64,000 nt of DNA from Pseudophaeobacter arcticus DSM 23566 (lineage in GTDB: Bacteria; Pseudomonadota; Alphaproteobacteria; Rhodobacterales; Rhodobacteraceae): contig NZ_KI421507.1 of NCBI RefSeq assembly GCF_000473205.1, positions 717,934 through 781,933 on the forward strand. The letters run 5' to 3'. Positions 56,699 through 64,000 of this stretch are shown one piece after another (the stretch's first letter is position 1; each line of letters begins with the position of its first letter). The notes beneath the pieces were generated by a model. It was not told the origin of the DNA. It did not search any database and worked only from the letters and a program-made list of their open reading frames with translations. A program made the translations under genes and the position numbers.

Positions 56699-57751
56699 CT
56701 ACCAGATATCACCAACGGTATATCCTTGCGGGAAGGGATCACTGGGGTCCAAAGAGTAAGAGGCTAACCCGTAAATCCACCCCTGGCCGGACAGGCTGGG
56801 GCGAATGGCGGGGTAGTTCCCAACCTTTGTTGTTTGCAGAATGCGCCCGGTGAAGGTGGTGCCCAATGGGCCTGCATTGACATAATCCTCTCCCACCCCA
56901 AGCAGACCACGGGCATGCAAAACCGCCATTTTGGCACAGGTTCCGGTGCCACAGGGGGAGCGATCCAGAATGCCGCTGGCCCCCTGTGGGCGGGCGGGAT
57001 CAAAGGCGCCGGTGGAAATGGTAATGGCGCCGCGCCCATGGGTGCCGCTGGCCTGTGGCGGCGCCCAGAGATTGGTGATGCTGGGGCCGGTGATTGCCGG
57101 GTTATCCGGGTGTTTGACAGGCAATTGCTCGGCAGTGGCATGGCGGATGGCCTCGCTGATGCGTACAATTTCCTCGCCATTCTCGGCGCGGGGGTCCAGG
57201 CCGATTGTCTCCCCATTGATCAGCACAAAGAACATGCCGCCCCAGGCCACATCCACCCGGATGGTGCCCAGTCCCGCAACCTCAACCGGGGCGTCCAGAT
57301 GCAGGGCAAAGGCAGGGACGTTCTCAAAGCTCACCCGCGTTACCTTGCCGTCACAACAGTCAGCCCGCACCTTGATGAGACCCGCCGGTGCTTCCAGCGT
57401 CAATTCTGTCACCGGTTCCACCATGCGCACAATGCCTGTTTCCAAAAGCACAGTGACCACACAGATGGTATTGGACCCCGACATTGGCGGATACTCGGTT
57501 TGCTCAAAGATGATAAACCCGGCATCTGCCTCCGGATGGCAGGGCGGCACGATGGCATTGCCGCACAGGCCGGGGTAGCCGCGCGGCTCGCGCAGCATCT
57601 GCAGACGGATATCATCATGATTTTGCGCCATATCCTGCATTTTTTCAAAGACAGTGGCGCCGCGTAAAAATGGCATGCCGCCGGTGATGACACGGCCGGG
57701 CTCCCCCTCGGCATGGACGTCTACGGCTTGCAGGATGCGGGATGCGCGCAT
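56699..57751 (-). CDS. Proline racemase superfamily protein (hydroxyproline epimerase or dehydratase type)
   Basis: 350 aa. The fold and the C-terminal catalytic Cys267 (DRSPCGTGTCAK) are typical. The first catalytic position is Ser91 (PPMSGSNTIC) rather than Cys (racemase/epimerase) or Thr (trans-3-hydroxyproline dehydratase). A Ser/Cys pair has been reported in family members with epimerase or dehydratase activity on hydroxyproline. The start at 57751 (GGGAG upstream) is preferred. A palindromic operator lies 22 bp before it. Confidence 0.88.
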   Translation of the reverse strand: MRASRILQAVDVHAEGEPGRVITGGMPFLRGATVFEKMQDMAQNHDDIRLQMLREPRGYPGLCGNAIVPPCHPEADAGFIIFEQTEYPPMSGSNTICVVTVLLETGIVRMVEPVTELTLEAPAGLIKVRADCCDGKVTRVSFENVPAFALHLDAPVEVAGLGTIRVDVAWGGMFFVLINGETIGLDPRAENGEEIVRISEAIRHATAEQLPVKHPDNPAITGPSITNLWAPPQASGTHGRGAITISTGAFDPARPQGASGILDRSPCGTGTCAKMAVLHARGLLGVGEDYVNAGPLGTTFTGRILQTTKVGNYPAIRPSLSGQGWIYGLASYSLDPSDPFPQGYTVGDIW

Positions 57752-57773
57752 GGGTCTGTTCTCCCGTGGTGTG

Positions 57774-57791
57774 AATATTGTATCCAATATT
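57774..57791. promoter_or_regulatory. Putative GntR-type operator
   Basis: Perfect inverted repeat AATATTG-TATC-CAATATT, 22 bp before the racemase-family start. The ATTGTATCCAAT core resembles operators of FCD-type GntR regulators, which often control hydroxyproline and sugar-acid catabolism. No such regulator is in the window. Confidence 0.6.
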
Positions 57792-57936
57792 ACCTTTCTG
57801 CCCGACCGCAAACGCCGCGTCCAGTCCTTGCTGTGCCGCTGGTGGGGCTGGCCTTTGCCGCGAGGGTGGGCTATTTCGCCCTATATACCCGCCGGGCGAT
57901 GGGCCCTTGGGGCATCTGTACCGAAAGGCTATCAGC

Positions 57937-59058
57937 ATGAGCTTTGAAACACCGGGGCCGGTCGAGGCCCGTTTGCGCGCGGCAATCAGCCCGATTGAAG
58001 AGATCATCGCCGAGGCCCGTGCGGGCCGGATGTTCATCTTGGTGGACCATGAGGATCGCGAAAACGAAGGCGATCTGGTGATCCCGGCACAGGCCGCTGA
58101 CGCTGAGGCGATCAACTTTATGGCCACCCATGGGCGTGGGTTGATCTGCCTGACCCTGCCGGCCGAACGGATTGACGAACTGGGCCTGCCAATGATGGCG
58201 ATGCACAACTCTTCGCGCCACGAGACGGCCTTTACCGTCTCGATCGAGGCCCGCGAAGGGGTGACCACCGGTATTTCCGCCGCCGACCGGGCGCTCACCG
58301 TGGCGACGGCAATTGACCTCGAGAAAACCGCAGCAGATATCGCCACCCCGGGTCATGTCTTTCCGCTGCGCGCACGCCGGGGGGGCGTGTTGATGCGGGC
58401 AGGCCATACCGAGGCCGGCTGTGATGTGGCGCGTCTTGCCGGGCATTACCCCTCGTCGGTGATCTGCGAAATCATGAACGAAGACGGCACCATGGCGCGT
58501 CTGCCGGATCTGGTGGACTATGCAAAAACCCACGGGCTGAAGATCGGCACCATCTCGGACCTGATCACCTATCGGTCACGCAACGACAACCTGGTGGTGG
58601 AAACCAGCAGCTCCACCGTGACGTCTGAGTTTGGCGGCGAATGGAACATGCGCATCTTCACCGATCAGACCCATGGCGTCGAACATGTGGTGCTGATTAA
58701 GGGAGATCTGAGCACTGGTGGCCCGGTGCTGACCAGGACCCACGCCCTGCACGAGGCTTCTGATATCCTCGGGCTTGGCCCCAAGCCAGTCCGCGAATTG
58801 CCCCGCGCGATGGAATTGATCGCCGAAGAAGGGCGTGGCGTTGTCTGCCTGTTCCGCGAACCGCGCCATGCGCTTTATGCCCCCGAAGACGATGGTCCGC
58901 GCACCATCAAACAGACTGGCCTGGGCGCCCAGATCCTGTCAGAGCTGGGTCTGAAAGAGCTGGAGTTGTTGACGGATTCACCTGCCACCACCTATCTGGG
59001 TCTTGATGCCTATGGGCTTTCCATCGTGGGCACCCGCCCCATTCTAAAGGAGTCCTGA
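57937..59058 (+). CDS. ribBA: 3,4-dihydroxy-2-butanone-4-phosphate synthase with degenerate GTP-cyclohydrolase-like domain
   Basis: 373 aa. The RibB half (about 15-215) is intact, with acidic motif EDRENEGDLVIP and HTEAGCDVARLAG. The C-terminal half aligns with RibA but lacks its zinc cysteine motif (no CDC) and the usual GTP-binding signature. It is therefore probably a RibB enzyme with a structural or regulatory RibA-like domain, as reported for some alphaproteobacteria. The start at 57937 is chosen over 57778. Confidence 0.9.
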   Translation: MSFETPGPVEARLRAAISPIEEIIAEARAGRMFILVDHEDRENEGDLVIPAQAADAEAINFMATHGRGLICLTLPAERIDELGLPMMAMHNSSRHETAFTVSIEAREGVTTGISAADRALTVATAIDLEKTAADIATPGHVFPLRARRGGVLMRAGHTEAGCDVARLAGHYPSSVICEIMNEDGTMARLPDLVDYAKTHGLKIGTISDLITYRSRNDNLVVETSSSTVTSEFGGEWNMRIFTDQTHGVEHVVLIKGDLSTGGPVLTRTHALHEASDILGLGPKPVRELPRAMELIAEEGRGVVCLFREPRHALYAPEDDGPRTIKQTGLGAQILSELGLKELELLTDSPATTYLGLDAYGLSIVGTRPILKES

Positions 59059-59059
59059 T

Positions 59060-59611
59060 ATGGCTGGACAGGAACAGCACTACATCATGCCACGCGCGGT
59101 ATTTGACAAACCGGTCAAGCTGGCCATCGTGATATCGCCCTACTACAAGGATATCGCTGACAATATGCTGGCTGGTGCCAAGGCCGAGATCGAGGCTGCA
59201 GGCGGCACCTATGAGGTGGTCGAAGTGCCTGGCGCGCTGGAAATCCCCACGGCCATCGCCATTGCCGACCGCAGCTCCAACTTTGACGGATTTGTCGCGC
59301 TGGGCTGCGTTATTCGCGGGGAAACCACCCACTATGACACGGTCTGCAACGACAGCAGCCGCGCCATCCAGCTGCTGGGTTTGCAGGGGCTGTGCATTGG
59401 CAACGGTATCCTGACCGTGGAAAACCGCAAACAGGCCGAAGTCCGTGCGGATCCGGCAGATCAAAACAAGGGTGGCGGCGCGGCCGCTGCGGCCTTGCAT
59501 CTTATTGCGCTGACGCGTAAATGGGGCGCCCAGACCAAGGGAGTCGGCTTTAAGGCGCCTTCCGAAGCCATTCAGCTGGCTGGCACAGAAAACGGACCCC
59601 GCACAGCATGA
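59060..59611 (+). CDS. ribH: 6,7-dimethyl-8-ribityllumazine synthase
   Basis: 183 aa. The active-site loop has GETTHYD (His at about 94) and the GALEIP segment. It condenses the two riboflavin precursors. It is one base behind ribBA and overlaps nusB by four bases. Confidence 0.96.
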   Translation: MAGQEQHYIMPRAVFDKPVKLAIVISPYYKDIADNMLAGAKAEIEAAGGTYEVVEVPGALEIPTAIAIADRSSNFDGFVALGCVIRGETTHYDTVCNDSSRAIQLLGLQGLCIGNGILTVENRKQAEVRADPADQNKGGGAAAAALHLIALTRKWGAQTKGVGFKAPSEAIQLAGTENGPRTA

Positions 59612-60090
59612 CCCATTCGGACAGCGCCCCTAAGGGCAATGGTAAGACCCAGATGAAATCCGCCGCCCGGCTTTATGCGGTGCAGGCGCTGTTTCAGATG
59701 GAACACAGCGATCTGACCTTTGACAAGGTGATTGCTGAATTTGAAAACCATCGCTTTGGCGCTGTTTATGACGATGCAGAAATGGCCGAGGGCGATACCG
59801 GCCTGTTCCGCAAGCTGTTGAAAGATGCCGTGAACTTTCAGGCTACAATTGACCAGATGACAGACCGGGCGCTGGTGGCAAAGTGGCCGATTGCGCGCAT
59901 TGACCCCACATTGCGCGCATTGTTCCGTGCTGCCGGTGCCGAATTCACCCAGTCCAATACCCCGCCCAAAGTGGTGATCAACGAGTTCGTCGATATCGCC
60001 CGCGCCTTCTTTCCCGAGGGCAAGGAGGCCAAGTTTGTCAATGCGGTGCTGGACCACATGGCGCGCGAGGCAAAACCGGAAGCCTTTTGA
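59608..60090 (+). CDS. nusB: Transcription antitermination factor NusB
   Basis: 160 aa all-helical RNA-binding protein. SAARLYAVQALFQMEHSD at the start and TPPKVVINEFVDIARAFF are typical NusB segments. It assists rRNA antitermination. ribH-nusB coupling is common in proteobacteria. Confidence 0.96.
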   Translation: MTHSDSAPKGNGKTQMKSAARLYAVQALFQMEHSDLTFDKVIAEFENHRFGAVYDDAEMAEGDTGLFRKLLKDAVNFQATIDQMTDRALVAKWPIARIDPTLRALFRAAGAEFTQSNTPPKVVINEFVDIARAFFPEGKEAKFVNAVLDHMAREAKPEAF

Positions 60091-60131
60091 TCTCGTGGCC
60101 TTATGAGGGCTGATCTGATTCGTGATTATTG

Positions 60132-60160
60132 AAAAGCGTGCCTCTGCGGTGCGCTTTTTT
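60132..60160 (+). terminator. Rho-independent terminator after nusB
   Basis: AAAAGCGTGCC pairs with GGTGCGCTTTT (two G-U pairs) around TCTGC, followed by more T. It ends the ribBA-ribH-nusB transcript. Confidence 0.85.
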
Positions 60161-60292
60161 ATTGGCACTCATTTGGGGATCTGCCGAAGGGTGCGACACT
60201 ATTTCAGCGGGTGAGGCTGCGTTTGGCGCGGGTATCGCTGGACCTTGCGGTGCGGAGTGCTACACTTTGCGGGTAACAGAGATGAGGTCGTC

Positions 60293-60622
60293 ATGCCCAA
60301 GCTGGTAAAACTCTACATCAAAAATGTTATCATCGGATTTGGCATCGCTGCCGGGTTTGTTTCCCTGGTGCTTTGGTTCAATGTGATGAACCTCTGGGGA
60401 TTGGTCAGCCAGTCCAGCGACGGGATGCTGGCAGTGTTTCTGCTGTGGTTTATGAATGGCATCGTTTTTGCCGGGGTGCAGTTTGCCTGGGTCATTATGG
60501 CGATAGCCAGGAAAGACGATGGTCCCCGTGGCGGAACGCCTGTTGCGCATTATTTTGAACCAGCCCGGGTCAAGGCCGAAGCGCCCTCTGGACAAAAACA
60601 CCAGCTCAATACGCGCCGCTAG
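60293..60622 (+). CDS. Small two-helix membrane protein
   Basis: 109 aa. Helices at about 13-33 and 47-68, then a hydrophilic tail (RKDDGPRGGTPVAHYFEPAR). The start at 60293 has GAGG before it. I recall similar small proteins after nusB in Rhodobacteraceae. The function is unknown. Confidence 0.8.
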   Translation: MPKLVKLYIKNVIIGFGIAAGFVSLVLWFNVMNLWGLVSQSSDGMLAVFLLWFMNGIVFAGVQFAWVIMAIARKDDGPRGGTPVAHYFEPARVKAEAPSGQKHQLNTRR

Positions 60623-61129
60623 GCCTGCTCAGCTAGGGCTCGCTGCAGGTCGCGCCGGTCTTTCTCTGCAGGTCCGCTGGTCTTGGTGACGGGCCTGTCG
60701 AGGCGGCGCAGGTCGCATAATTCTGTGCCAAATAGAAAACCACGATCCCAGGGTGACCGCATCTCAGCGAGGGCATCCCAGGGTGACCGCCCCCTGTGAT
60801 CGCGGGGCGCGGCGTTTTTTTTGTGTGCGTCAGGGGCGTAAATGATGGCCTGCGGTCGGCTGGAAAATGTGACGGGACCACCACAGACGTGCGGTTTTGA
60901 TTCCCGGGGACCTGTATGTACAGGTGGGCACCAGGTAAACGGACCAGGGTCCGAACAGAGCCAGCTCCCGTGGAATTGCTTAAGGCCACTGGAATGCTTC
61001 CGGCACTGAAGGGGCAGAACCCGCCACATCTTCTAGGTAGTGCTCTGCTGCGGTCAAAGCAAGAGGCTCTGGTCCCTATCTGGCGCAATCCAATTTCAAA
61101 GGCGCATTAGAAGCTGAAGCTTGCCTTTT
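60623..61129. other. 507 bp gap with direct repeat and palindrome
   Basis: It contains ATCCCAGGGTGACCGC twice (60745-60760 and 60775-60790, 30 bp apart) and the palindrome CCTGTA-TG-TACAGG (60911-60924). A GC-rich hairpin followed by TTTTTTTT lies around 60785-60820. A reverse open frame (60619-61029) ends in charged sequence but has no motif. The hairpin with T-run could end a small RNA read on the forward strand. Confidence 0.5.
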
Positions 61130-61144
61130 GTTCTCTTATTGTTC
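61130..61144 (+). promoter_or_regulatory. SOS box (LexA site)
   Basis: GTTC-TCTTATT-GTTC, a perfect match to the alphaproteobacterial LexA consensus GTTC-N7-GTTC, 13 bp before the mmcB start. MmcB is SOS-induced in Caulobacter, so the site and gene fit each other. The box also argues against a coding start at 61121. Confidence 0.88.
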
Positions 61145-61156
61145 ACGCTAAGGCCT

Positions 61157-61702
61157 ATGAGACCGCCTGTCCAACCCAATGAGATCCTCTCCAATGACGC
61201 CTCCAATGACGCCTCCACCGAGCCGCTGCAGCCGGGGCAACGGCTGGCCCGTGGCGTGTCGCGCCATTTGCGGGCGCTTGGCTTTGCCACGCTGGAAGAA
61301 TTTGTTCCGGCGCGGGGGCTGCGGGTGGATGTATTGGGGCTGGGTCCCAAGGGGGAGCTTTGGGTGATCGAGTGCAAATCCAGCCGGGCGGATTTCCGGG
61401 CGGATAGCAAGTGGCAGGGCTATCTGGAATGGTGTGACCGCTATTTCTGGGCGGTGGATATGGCGTTCCCGGTTGATGTGCTGCCCGAGGGCACCGGGTT
61501 GATCGTTGCGGATGACTACGACGCCGAAGTGATCCGTATGGCGGCCGAGACAAAACTGGCGCCAGCCCGGCGCAAAAAGCTGATCCAGAAATTTGCCATG
61601 GATGCCGCCAGAAGGCTGCAATCCCTACGCGATCCTCGCCCTGGTTGGGATGGTCAGTTTTTTGCTGTTCCCACCCATCGGGGGCCGAAGGCGGGCGAAT
61701 AG
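61157..61702 (+). CDS. mmcB: DNA repair protein MmcB family
   Basis: 181 aa. After a variable N-terminus (with a small NDASNDAS duplication) comes a PD-(D/E)XK-like domain: VPARGLRVDVLGLG, WVIECKSSRADFRADSKWQGY and WCDRYFWAVD. MmcB is a putative nuclease for mitomycin-type damage. The start at 61157 is chosen because the SOS box would lie inside the longer frame. Confidence 0.9.
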   Translation: MRPPVQPNEILSNDASNDASTEPLQPGQRLARGVSRHLRALGFATLEEFVPARGLRVDVLGLGPKGELWVIECKSSRADFRADSKWQGYLEWCDRYFWAVDMAFPVDVLPEGTGLIVADDYDAEVIRMAAETKLAPARRKKLIQKFAMDAARRLQSLRDPRPGWDGQFFAVPTHRGPKAGE

Positions 61703-61708
61703 GCTGTT

Positions 61709-61897
61709 TTAGCCTGCAACGATGCGGGCGGCCTGGGCTGCGGCGCGCAACTCGTCTGCGATTTCTTCGGCTTCCTCCGGATCAAAATCCATCGGGATTT
61801 CGACACCCTCGGCTTCGATGAACAGACGCACCATACCCTGATCGGTGGGGCCGATTTGCATGTTTGCTTCGACGTCGCGTTCGCTATTGATACCCAT
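61709..61897 (-). CDS. DUF6324-like small protein
   Basis: 62 aa, acidic. IGPTDQGMVRLFIEAEGVEIPMDF is followed by a helix EEAEEIADELRAAAQAAR. This matches small conserved proteins of Rhodobacteraceae. It is convergent with mmcB with six bases between stops. The function is unknown. Confidence 0.83.
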   Translation of the reverse strand: MGINSERDVEANMQIGPTDQGMVRLFIEAEGVEIPMDFDPEEAEEIADELRAAAQAARIVAG

Positions 61898-61985
61898 TTT
61901 GCACTCCTGCCGCAGATCTATTGCCGGTATCCGGTGCTAGCCCGCGATGGCTTGAAAGGCAAGCTGCTATGGGCTTTGATAGGCT

Positions 61986-62468
61986 ATGGCAGAAGCAACA
62001 TTACGACGATTCGAACCGTCAGATTGTCAATGGTTGGTGGCGCGCCACCAGGATCTCTACGCACGCGATGAGGGGTTCGACAATAGTTTTGGACCTCTGG
62101 TTGCCGAGATCTTGCAGAAGTTCTGTGAAGATCATGATCCGCAGTGCGAACGAGGCTGGATTGCCCATCGCGGCGCGGAACGTTTGGGGTCTGTCTTTTG
62201 TGTACGTCAGAGTGAAACAACTGCAAAACTGCGGCTGTTTCTTTTAACCCCCGAGGCGCGCGGGCAGGGCCTGGGCAAAGAGTTGTTGAACCAATGCATG
62301 TCGTTTGCCCGCAGCGCCGGATATCGCGATATGAAGCTTTGGACTCATGAAAGCCATCATGCCGCCTGTGCGCTTTATGCGGCCTTTGGCTGGCAGCTGA
62401 TTGACAGCAAGCCGGTTCACTCTTTTGGGCAGGATTTGATCGAACAAAGCTGGGAAGTTGTGTTATAA
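61986..62468 (+). CDS. GNAT-family N-acetyltransferase
   Basis: 160 aa. The acetyl-CoA loop is LTPEARGQGLGKELL (about 87-101), and the C-terminal segment HAACALYAAFGWQLI is typical. The acceptor is unknown. It stands just upstream of tRNA-His. Confidence 0.9.
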   Translation: MAEATLRRFEPSDCQWLVARHQDLYARDEGFDNSFGPLVAEILQKFCEDHDPQCERGWIAHRGAERLGSVFCVRQSETTAKLRLFLLTPEARGQGLGKELLNQCMSFARSAGYRDMKLWTHESHHAACALYAAFGWQLIDSKPVHSFGQDLIEQSWEVVL

Positions 62469-62511
62469 AGCCCTTGCGCTTCGGTTTTCTCTAGGCTAAA
62501 TCGCCCGCAGT

Positions 62512-62588
62512 GCCGCCTTAGCTCAGTAGGTTAGAGCGCCTGATTGTGGATCAGGAGGTCCCCCGTTCGAGCCGGGGAGGTGGTACCA
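62512..62588 (+). tRNA. tRNA-His (GTG)
   Basis: Cloverleaf with acceptor GCCGCCT/AGGTGGT, anticodon loop TTGTGGA (anticodon GTG), T loop GTTCGAG, discriminator A and encoded CCA. The base before G1 is T, so there is no encoded G at -1, and the first pair is G-U. This is the form described for several alphaproteobacteria, whose HisRS does not need the G at -1. Confidence 0.95.
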
Positions 62589-62611
62589 CCAATTCAACAC
62601 CTTACCGGATC

Positions 62612-63067
62612 TTGCAAAAAGAGCTGGAGAGTTGTTGGAACGCTTTACCAAAAGACGGTTTTCTTTATGTTGGCGCGGCTCCGAACCGAGCGGCTCCGGT
62701 CGACTATCATTCGTCGCTGATGGCTGGCTTTCACCATCTTCCGATGGAACTGGCGGCGCGCAAATTTGAAAATTCAAAGCACGAAAGTTGGTTCAACCGG
62801 GTGAAGTCTGAAGAGAGCCTGGAGCTGGAGTTCTATCGCAACGGGCAAAGTGCGGGCCGTTTGCGGATCGAAGCCGATGGTGAGGAACTGGTGAGCCAGA
62901 CAATCGAAGAACTGCGCAAGATCCATGTCAGCACCTGGGATGTGCAAACTTGGATCTCGGTGCCTCTCAAACCGGGGCGGGGTAAAAAGATAAAGATATC
63001 GACCAATTGGAATGGAAAGCTGGGGCTTGTGAAACCATTGGTCCGGTGCTCGGCGGCGGCGACATAG
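62612..63067 (+). CDS. Hypothetical protein with uncertain start, possibly truncated
   Basis: The frame is open from within tRNA-His to 63067, and codon use after about 62690 looks like real protein (FHHLPMELAARKFENSKHES, LEFYRNGQSAGRLRIEADGE). No in-frame start has a good ribosome binding site: TTG at 62612 and ATG at 62720 or 62744 are candidates. It may be a gene fragment joined to the tRNA. No family is recognised. Confidence 0.5.
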   Translation: MQKELESCWNALPKDGFLYVGAAPNRAAPVDYHSSLMAGFHHLPMELAARKFENSKHESWFNRVKSEESLELEFYRNGQSAGRLRIEADGEELVSQTIEELRKIHVSTWDVQTWISVPLKPGRGKKIKISTNWNGKLGLVKPLVRCSAAAT

Positions 63068-63173
63068 CCCCCTTGTTCATTGCCACGCCTTTGTAGCCAG
63101 CGTGCCGCCATCAGAAGGTGCGTGAACCGGGTGGGTTGAGCGATCAGCGGCCCAATGCAAAGCTGAGCGGGGG

Positions 63174-63476
63174 CTATTTGATGTCGAACGTCTGGCGAAC
63201 CGCGTGGCTTTCCGGATCCAGAATCAGGATTTGATTGTCTGTGGTCACCACCGCAATCCAGCCTGATCCAAAAGTTACGGCCTGGGCAGTGGTGCCAGTG
63301 GGCAGGGTGATTTTGCCGGGCAGCTTGGGGCTATCTGCAGACAAGCGGATGACAAGCAGGCTGACAACCAGTACAAGCCCGCCAATCATCACCACAGTCA
63401 ATGTGGTCACCAGTCGACGCAGAAACTTGAGCTGCGGCGGTTCGTCTTGGATTTCAGGCTTGGAAGGATCAGTCAT
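63174..63476 (-). CDS. DUF6476-like small membrane protein
   Basis: 100 aa. One transmembrane helix (about 23-44; VVMIGGLVLVVSLLVIRL) and a periplasmic tail ending ILDPESHAVRQTFDIK. The start is the ATG at 63476, whose codon overlaps that of the divergent rluD. This matches a small Rhodobacteraceae family usually beside rluD. The function is unknown. Confidence 0.82.
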   Translation of the reverse strand: MTDPSKPEIQDEPPQLKFLRRLVTTLTVVMIGGLVLVVSLLVIRLSADSPKLPGKITLPTGTTAQAVTFGSGWIAVVTTDNQILILDPESHAVRQTFDIK

Positions 63477-64000
63477 GGGCAGCCGCCAGATTGAGTTTAT
63501 CATCGCGGAAGACCCGCCTAAAAGGCTTGATAAAGCGGTTTCGCGCGATGTGCCAGCGGAAGCGACATTGTCGCGCACAAGGCTCGCCAAGTTGATCGAG
63601 GCGGGCAGTCTGACGGTGGATGGTGCCGTGGTGCAGGACGCCAAGGCCCGGGTAGCCGAGGGGGCGCTGATCTGCATCACCGTGGAGGAAGCCGAAGACA
63701 GCCACATCGGTCCCGAAGACATTGCCCTGGATGTGATCTTTGAGGATGACGATCTGATCGTGATCAATAAACCTGCGGGCATGGTGGTGCATCCGGCACC
63801 GGGGACGCCATCGGGCACCCTGGTCAATGCCCTGCTGTATCACTGCGGCGACAACCTCTCTGGTGTGGGCGGGGTCAAGCGGCCCGGCATTGTCCACCGC
63901 ATCGACAAAGAAACCTCGGGGCTTTTGGTGGTTGCCAAATCGGATGTGGCCCATCAGGGGCTGGCGCTGCAGTTTGAGAAACACACGGTGGAGCGCTATT
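63475..64000 (+). CDS. rluD: RluA-family 23S rRNA pseudouridine synthase, cut by window end
   Basis: 175 codons are visible. An S4 domain (about 15-75; LDKAVSRDVPAEATLSRTRLAKLI) is followed by the catalytic domain with PGIVHRIDKETSGLLVVAK, in which the Asp of HRIDKETSG is the nucleophile. The best ribosome binding site (AAGGA, about 7 nt upstream) favours the ATG at 63475. The RluD assignment is based on S4 plus RluA domains and genomic context; RluC is possible. Confidence 0.88.
   Translation, partial: MGSRQIEFIIAEDPPKRLDKAVSRDVPAEATLSRTRLAKLIEAGSLTVDGAVVQDAKARVAEGALICITVEEAEDSHIGPEDIALDVIFEDDDLIVINKPAGMVVHPAPGTPSGTLVNALLYHCGDNLSGVGGVKRPGIVHRIDKETSGLLVVAKSDVAHQGLALQFEKHTVERY

Noticed and set aside
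60619..61029. Reverse open frame ending in charged sequence
   Set aside because: It overlaps the end of a convergent gene, contains the direct repeats and palindrome, and has no recognised motif.

Overview
The window looks like chromosomal DNA from a Roseobacter-group alphaproteobacterium (Rhodobacteraceae; Phaeobacter/Ruegeria/Leisingera-like). The evidence is high GC, many small Rhodobacteraceae-type families (DUF6134-, DUF6324-, DUF6476-like, MmcB), the sarcosine oxidase order beta-delta-alpha-gamma, an SOS box of the alphaproteobacterial GTTC-N7-GTTC type, and a tRNA-His without a G at -1. The genus is inferred from gene content; no search was run. I see no intact insertion sequence, prophage or CRISPR array.

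Layout. 1-8.5 kb: a COG0523 metallochaperone GTPase behind a near-perfect Zur box, a TPR-sulfotransferase, a membrane-anchored NYN/Zc3h12a-like ribonuclease, a DUF1330 protein, an MFS exporter divergent from a MocR regulator, and an FMN reductase. 8.5-11 kb: a queCDEF operon for preQ1 synthesis behind a preQ1-I riboswitch. 11.3-17.8 kb: a compact cluster of a small exported protein, an OmpR-type response regulator, a histidine kinase, a thermostable-hemolysin-family protein, an AMP-forming ligase, an SDR and a TauD-like oxygenase. The same direct repeat lies before the first gene and before the hemolysin-family gene, so this looks like a self-regulated small-molecule pathway. 18-21 kb: a secreted RTX protein with a C-terminal Hint domain, then tRNA-Glu.

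21.6-30 kb: housekeeping genes (recJ, glpX, hom), a small lipoprotein, a TetR regulator, pirin, and an Fe-S protein of the QueG/reductive-dehalogenase type. 30-33 kb: a TadE/TadE/TadG cluster for Flp pili. 33.5-40.4 kb: a Glu/Leu/Phe/Val dehydrogenase and heterotetrameric sarcosine oxidase soxBDAG. 40.4-45 kb: dnaG-rpoD. 45-49 kb: small accessory genes, including three tandem paralogues of an unrecognised exported two-cysteine family. 49-60 kb: nrdR-ribD, ribE, ribBA-ribH-nusB for riboflavin synthesis, interrupted by a reverse-strand capsule export block (kpsC-, wza/kpsD-, kpsS-like) and a proline-racemase-family gene. 60-64 kb: small membrane and hypothetical genes, SOS-controlled mmcB, a GNAT acetyltransferase, tRNA-His, and the start of an RluA-family pseudouridine synthase that runs off the end of the window.

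The best candidate for an undescribed system is the two-component-regulated pathway at 11.3-17.8 kb, followed by the tandem two-cysteine protein family at 47-48.6 kb.
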